A program made the translations under genes and the position numbers. Shown here in pieces: positions 1-6,365 of a stretch of DNA of 6,365 bases. Under the pieces are notes generated by a model. It searched no databases. It was not told the origin of the DNA and saw nothing but the letters and a program-made list of their open reading frames with translations. This DNA is from Syntrophorhabdus sp. (GTDB taxonomy: Bacteria; Desulfobacterota; BSN033; UBA1163), in assembly GCA_020724025.1 (NCBI GenBank), contig DYHU01000123.1, forward strand, positions 1-6,365. The letters run 5' to 3'. Each line of letters begins with the position of its first letter. The first letter of the stretch is position 1.

Positions 1-3000
1 TCTCCACTCTTCCACAATGAAGTAGAGCGTTGGAATAAAAACCAATGTGAGGAACATCGAGACCGTGAGGCCTCCGATCACGGCAATGGCCAGAGAGGCA
101 TTCGTCTCAGCGCCCTCTCCGAATCCGAGGGCCATCGGGGTCAGGCCGAAGACCGTTGTGAGAGAGGTCATCAGGATCGGCCTGAGCCTCACCCTGCCTC
201 CCTGTATGATGGCCTCCTTTAATTCCATTCCCTCCTCCTTCCGGAGCCGGTTGATGTAATCGATCAGGATGATCGCATTGCTCACGACAATGCCGACCAT
301 CATGATAATTCCGATGAAGGAGATCACGCTCAAAGTATTGCCGGTGAGAAAGAGCGCCCAGATGACGCCGATAATCCCCAGGGGCACCGAAAGCATGATC
401 AGAAAGGGATGGAGCAGAGAGGCGAATTGAGAGGCTAATACCATGTAGACTAAAAGAATGGCCAAAACTAATGCAAAGATGAGCATTTGAAAGGCTTCTT
501 TCTGTTCTAAACGAGCTCCTTTAAGGGTAACGCCGAACCCTTCCGGGATCTTCATCCTGGAAATCTTCTCCTCGATTTCAGAAGCAATCGAGCCGAGATC
601 CCTTCCGCTTGTATTGGCGGTGACGTGAACAATTCTTTGTTGATATTTCCTTTCCAATTGAGCAGGGGTGGTTGTCCGAAGGACCTCTGCCACATTCTCC
701 AATGGAACGACCTTCCCATCCAGCGCTGGAATGGGAAATCGATTTAAATCCTCTGACCTTCTTCTATCCTCTTCACGGAGTCTTACCCTCACATTATGTT
801 CACGGCCTGTTTTAGGATCGACATAGATGGCTGCTTCAATCCCTTCGATGGCTCCTCTGACAATCTCTGCCACTCGAGAGGTGGTAAGTCCCAGAGCCGA
901 CAGTCGATCCTGACGAATCTTGACCTGATATTCTGGCAACCCTTCTTCACGGCCAATCTGAATATCAGTGACCCCCTGAACCTCCTTAAGAATTTCATCC
1001 ACCTCTTTTGCCAACCGGCTTCCTGTGGCGAGATCATACCCGAGGATTTCGATATCGATGGGTTCATCCGCCCCAAAAGTGATCACTCTGGAAATGATTC
1101 CTCCTGGAAAAACAGTGATGATCGTTCCAGGGATACTTCTCAACTTTCCTCGGAGAGACCGAGCGACCATCTCTGATGACCTTTCCCTCTCTGACTGATC
1201 GACAAGCATGATCGAGGCCATTCCGGTATGGGGACCGGCAAACCTTCCCCCGAAGATAACAGATCGGCCTCTTCCTGAACCCGCCCTTGCCCAAAGGGAG
1301 GTCATCTCAGAGACATCTGAAAAGATCACTCCTTCCACTTCTTCTACCACTTTCTTTGTCTCCTCGAGAGAAGAACCCACAGGAAGCCTTATGGCCATTC
1401 TGACCTGTCCTTCATCTGAAGGAGGGAAGAACTCTGTTCCGATTAAGGGGATGAGGAAGAGTGTCCCGGCAAAAACACCTACTATTCCTGAAACCACAAG
1501 CTTTCGATTGGATAAAGAGAAGTTAAGGACCTTCTGATAATGCTGATCCATCCAGAGGAAGAAGGGTTGGGTTTTTTGAAGCATGCTCCGGATCCATGAG
1601 GGTTTTGCCGACACCTTTCTGGGACGGAGGAATTTTGCCGTGAGAAGAGGAACGAGGGTCAATGAATCGAAGAGGGAAGCCAAAAGAGAGAAGGCAACGG
1701 TATAGGCCATCTGAACGAATAATAAGGCCGCAATCCCCTTGACAAAAGCTAAGGGGAGAAAGACGATGACGCTGGTGATGGTGGCCGCCACCACTGGTTT
1801 GCTCACCTCGGATGCCCCTTTATAGGAAGCCTCCTCAGGAGATTCACCTAATTCCATATGGCGGTTGATATTCTCTAATACAACAATGGCATCATCGACC
1901 AACCTCCCCACTCCGAGCGCCAAACCTCCCAAAGTCATAATATTGAGTGTAAACTTCCCAAAATGGAGGAGCACAAAAGTGGAGATGATGGAGATGGGAA
2001 TCGAGTGAGCAATGATCAAAGTGCTCGTCCCGTTTCTGAGAAAGAGAAGAATGACAATGACCGCAAGAAGCGCTCCTATGATGGCTTCCTTTTGGAGGTT
2101 CTTAATCGATTTCCGGATAAAGGTGGACTGGTCAGAGACGATATTGACGGAGACCCCTTTGGGGAGTTCTTTTCGAATTTGAGGAAGGGCCCCAAGAACA
2201 TTGTCCACCACGGAGACGGTATTTCCTCCGATCTGTTTTTGAACGCCGACGATGATTCCTCTCAATCCATTGACATGAACTTCGGTCTCCGCATCCTCAA
2301 ATCCATCTTTGATCTTCCCAATATCCCTCAAGCGAATGGGAACCCCCTGATGTTGATGGACCACGATTTCCTCTAAGTCCCGGATCTCTGAAGATCGGCC
2401 AAGGGTTCGCACACTATATTCTCTTTGTACGGTCCTCAGGCTGCCTCCAGGTTTATCCATATGGCCTGCCCGAACAGCTTGGGCGACTTTATCCAGGGGA
2501 AGATTCATCCTCTCCAGTTTAGATCGATCCAGTTCCACCTGGATTTCTCTGATCTGACCACCAAAGACATTGGCAGAGGCGACCCCTTTCAGGCTCTCCA
2601 GTCTTGGAGCGATAAAGTCCTCTGCCAATTCTCTAAGGCGAAATTCGTCCATCGGACCGGTGATGGATAAGACGATCACCGAGATCTGCGAAGGGTCAAA
2701 TTTAAAGATGACCGGTGATTTGGCATCGGCGGGAAAGAGATCCTGAATCTGGCTGAGGTTTTGTTGGATATCTGTGGAAGCAACGTTGAGATCTGTCCCC
2801 CAATAAAATTCAACCGTAACGATAGAAATTCCTTCTCTTGAACGTGAGGAGACATAGCGAACATTCTGAATTCGGCTTACCCGTTTTTCAATAAGCCGAG
2901 TGATGGTAATTTCAACATCCTCAGGACTGGCTCCTGAATATTCGGTTACGACGGAGATGATCGGATAGGAAATTTCCGGAAAGAGATCGATGGCAAGGTT

Positions 3001-3090
3001 TGAAAAAGCGATGGCCCCGAGGAGGATGATCCCAATGGCCACCATCAATCGGGCCACAGGGTTCTTCAGGGATCCCCGGATGATATCCAT
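1..3090 (-). CDS. RND-family efflux transporter permease (AcrB/HAE-1-like), 3' end outside the window
   Basis: The frame stays open for 1030 codons from the ATG at 3090 to the left edge; family length near 1030-1050 suggests only a short cytoplasmic tail is missing. This inner-membrane, proton-driven trimeric exporter has the typical plan. TM1 is about 11-30. The signature DLFPEISYP (35-43) and YSGASPEDVE (51-60) open the first periplasmic loop, up to about 336. TM2-TM6 lie at about 337-485, TM7 at 531-550, the second periplasmic loop at about 551-867, and TM8-TM12 at 868-1026. TM4 carries the proton-relay pair Asp399-Asp400 in GVGRLVDDAIVVLENI. By alignment to AcrB, Arg968 and Thr975 match R971 and T978, but TM10 has Ser937 where AcrB has Lys940, and TM4 has an extra Arg396. 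Size and loop lengths favour an organic-compound (HAE-1) exporter over a metal pump; the substrate cannot be told. It starts 6 bp after the adaptor stop, clearly in the same operon. Confidence 0.95.
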   Translation of the reverse strand, partial: MDIIRGSLKNPVARLMVAIGIILLGAIAFSNLAIDLFPEISYPIISVVTEYSGASPEDVEITITRLIEKRVSRIQNVRYVSSRSREGISIVTVEFYWGTDLNVASTDIQQNLSQIQDLFPADAKSPVIFKFDPSQISVIVLSITGPMDEFRLRELAEDFIAPRLESLKGVASANVFGGQIREIQVELDRSKLERMNLPLDKVAQAVRAGHMDKPGGSLRTVQREYSVRTLGRSSEIRDLEEIVVHQHQGVPIRLRDIGKIKDGFEDAETEVHVNGLRGIIVGVQKQIGGNTVSVVDNVLGALPQIRKELPKGVSVNIVSDQSTFIRKSIKNLQKEAIIGALLAVIVILLFLRNGTSTLIIAHSIPISIISTFVLLHFGKFTLNIMTLGGLALGVGRLVDDAIVVLENINRHMELGESPEEASYKGASEVSKPVVAATITSVIVFLPLAFVKGIAALLFVQMAYTVAFSLLASLFDSLTLVPLLTAKFLRPRKVSAKPSWIRSMLQKTQPFFLWMDQHYQKVLNFSLSNRKLVVSGIVGVFAGTLFLIPLIGTEFFPPSDEGQVRMAIRLPVGSSLEETKKVVEEVEGVIFSDVSEMTSLWARAGSGRGRSVIFGGRFAGPHTGMASIMLVDQSERERSSEMVARSLRGKLRSIPGTIITVFPGGIISRVITFGADEPIDIEILGYDLATGSRLAKEVDEILKEVQGVTDIQIGREEGLPEYQVKIRQDRLSALGLTTSRVAEIVRGAIEGIEAAIYVDPKTGREHNVRVRLREEDRRRSEDLNRFPIPALDGKVVPLENVAEVLRTTTPAQLERKYQQRIVHVTANTSGRDLGSIASEIEEKISRMKIPEGFGVTLKGARLEQKEAFQMLIFALVLAILLVYMVLASQFASLLHPFLIMLSVPLGIIGVIWALFLTGNTLSVISFIGIIMMVGIVVSNAIILIDYINRLRKEEGMELKEAIIQGGRVRLRPILMTSLTTVFGLTPMALGFGEGAETNASLAIAVIGGLTVSMFLTLVFIPTLYFIVEEWR

Positions 3091-3096
3091 AAAATC

Positions 3097-5872
<2,776 letters not shown>

Positions 5873-5874
5873 AT

Positions 5875-5906
5875 TTTTCTCCCTATCTCCTTTTCTCCCT
5901 ATCACC
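5875..5906. repeat. Two tandem 16-bp repeats just after metK
   Basis: Plus-strand units TTTTCTCCCTATCTCC (5875-5890) and TTTTCTCCCTATCACC (5891-5906) are adjacent and differ at one base. On the transcribed strand they are A/G-rich GGGAGAAAA motifs starting about 15 nt beyond the metK stop. No hairpin forms here, so this is not a recognisable terminator. Confidence 0.8.
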
Positions 5907-5921
5907 CCATCTTGTTCTATC

Positions 5922-6365
5922 TTACAGTTTCGCCGCTTTTCTCAATTCCTCTGCCCGGTGGGTTTTCTCCCATGTAAATCCGGGCTCGTTTCGGCCGAAA
6001 TGGCCATAACATGCGGTCTGTTTGTAAATGGGCTTGAGAAGGTCGAGATACTGAATGATGGCCTTTGGTCTCAGGTCGAAGTGCTCCATGGCAATCCTGG
6101 CGATCTCATCCGGCGGAATCTTAAAGGTCCCGGAGGTATCGATCATGAAGGAGACGGGTTTTGCCTTCCCGATGGTGTAGGCGATCTGAACCTCGCATTT
6201 TTCAGCCATCCCGGCCGCCACGATGTTCTTGGCCACGTGCCTGGCCATATAGGAGGCGCCCCGGTCCATCTTCGATGGATCTTTCCCTGAGAAACAGCCT
6301 CCTCCATGGCTTCCCACGCCGCCGTAAGTATCGACGATGATCTTTCTGCCGGTCAGACCGCAGTC
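5922..6365 (-). CDS. metK: S-adenosylmethionine synthetase (methionine adenosyltransferase), C-terminal part, 5' end outside the window
   Basis: MetK condenses methionine and ATP into S-adenosylmethionine in the cytoplasm, releasing phosphate and pyrophosphate. The window holds its last 147 codons, ending at TAA (5924-5922); the gene enters from the right edge, so the start is not visible. The first visible residues are [16 protein letters not shown], followed by [15 protein letters not shown], then [13 protein letters not shown], and the tail YGHFGR plus WEKT. By remembered alignment to the E. coli enzyme, visible residues K8, K28, K32 and D34 correspond to active-site K245, K265, K269 and D271, and all are present. 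Roughly 240 N-terminal residues should lie beyond the edge, given a family length near 385. The reading frame is intact. It is followed after 201 bp by ahcY on the same strand, a natural pairing because both act in the activated-methyl cycle. The last codons are imperfectly repeated downstream at 5805-5838. Confidence 0.97.
   Translation of the reverse strand, partial: DCGLTGRKIIVDTYGGVGSHGGGCFSGKDPSKMDRGASYMARHVAKNIVAAGMAEKCEVQIAYTIGKAKPVSFMIDTSGTFKIPPDEIARIAMEHFDLRPKAIIQYLDLLKPIYKQTACYGHFGRNEPGFTWEKTHRAEELRKAAKL

Noticed and set aside
1963..2376. 137-codon open frame on the plus strand, rich in Asp and Lys
   Set aside because: It is antisense to the permease's first periplasmic loop and TM2-TM3. 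The permease frame is continuous and conserved there.
1..3090. Suspicion that the permease gene was broken, since no long open frame with a stop is visible on the minus strand
   Set aside because: Codon-by-codon reading from 3090 to 1 gives 1030 sense codons without a stop or frameshift. The gene merely runs off the edge.

Overview
The window is a compact block of four genes, all on the minus strand. In order of transcription (right to left) they are: the 3' end of metK (S-adenosylmethionine synthetase), ahcY (S-adenosylhomocysteine hydrolase), a periplasmic adaptor (membrane fusion protein) of a tripartite efflux pump, and an RND-type inner-membrane efflux permease that runs off the left edge only a few residues from its expected end. 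Coding density is very high. The only sizeable non-coding stretch is the 201-bp metK-ahcY spacer, which is packed with short repeats.

The organism is very probably a Gram-negative (diderm) bacterium, because the adaptor carries the hairpin-tip residues expected to dock onto a TolC-like outer-membrane channel. The short, archaeal/thermophile-like form of AhcY, the GC-rich palindrome of the 'CCCTCCCCC-TCGAG-GGGG' kind in the spacer and the moderate GC content fit a deltaproteobacterial/Desulfobacterota-type or related genome. This assignment rests on remembered sequence style and is low confidence.

Layout: 6365-5922 metK C-terminal 147 codons; 5921-5721 spacer with a 16-bp tandem repeat, a pair of 13-bp direct repeats, a diverged second copy of the metK 3' end and a large GC-rich inverted repeat; 5720-4395 ahcY; 4398-3097 adaptor, whose ATG overlaps the ahcY stop in an ATGA; 3090-1 RND permease, starting 6 bp after the adaptor stop. 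No gene is supported on the plus strand; the long plus-strand open frames are antisense shadows.

Functionally, MetK makes SAM from methionine and ATP, and AhcY removes the SAH left after methyl transfer, so these two form part of the activated-methyl cycle. The adaptor and permease would form a proton-driven export pump together with an outer-membrane channel not encoded here. The noteworthy points are the tight coupling of the pump to ahcY, the permease's replacement of the usual TM10 proton-relay lysine by serine with an arginine in TM4 next to the Asp pair, an extra segment in AhcY, and the apparent duplication of the metK tail. No wholly new system is evident.
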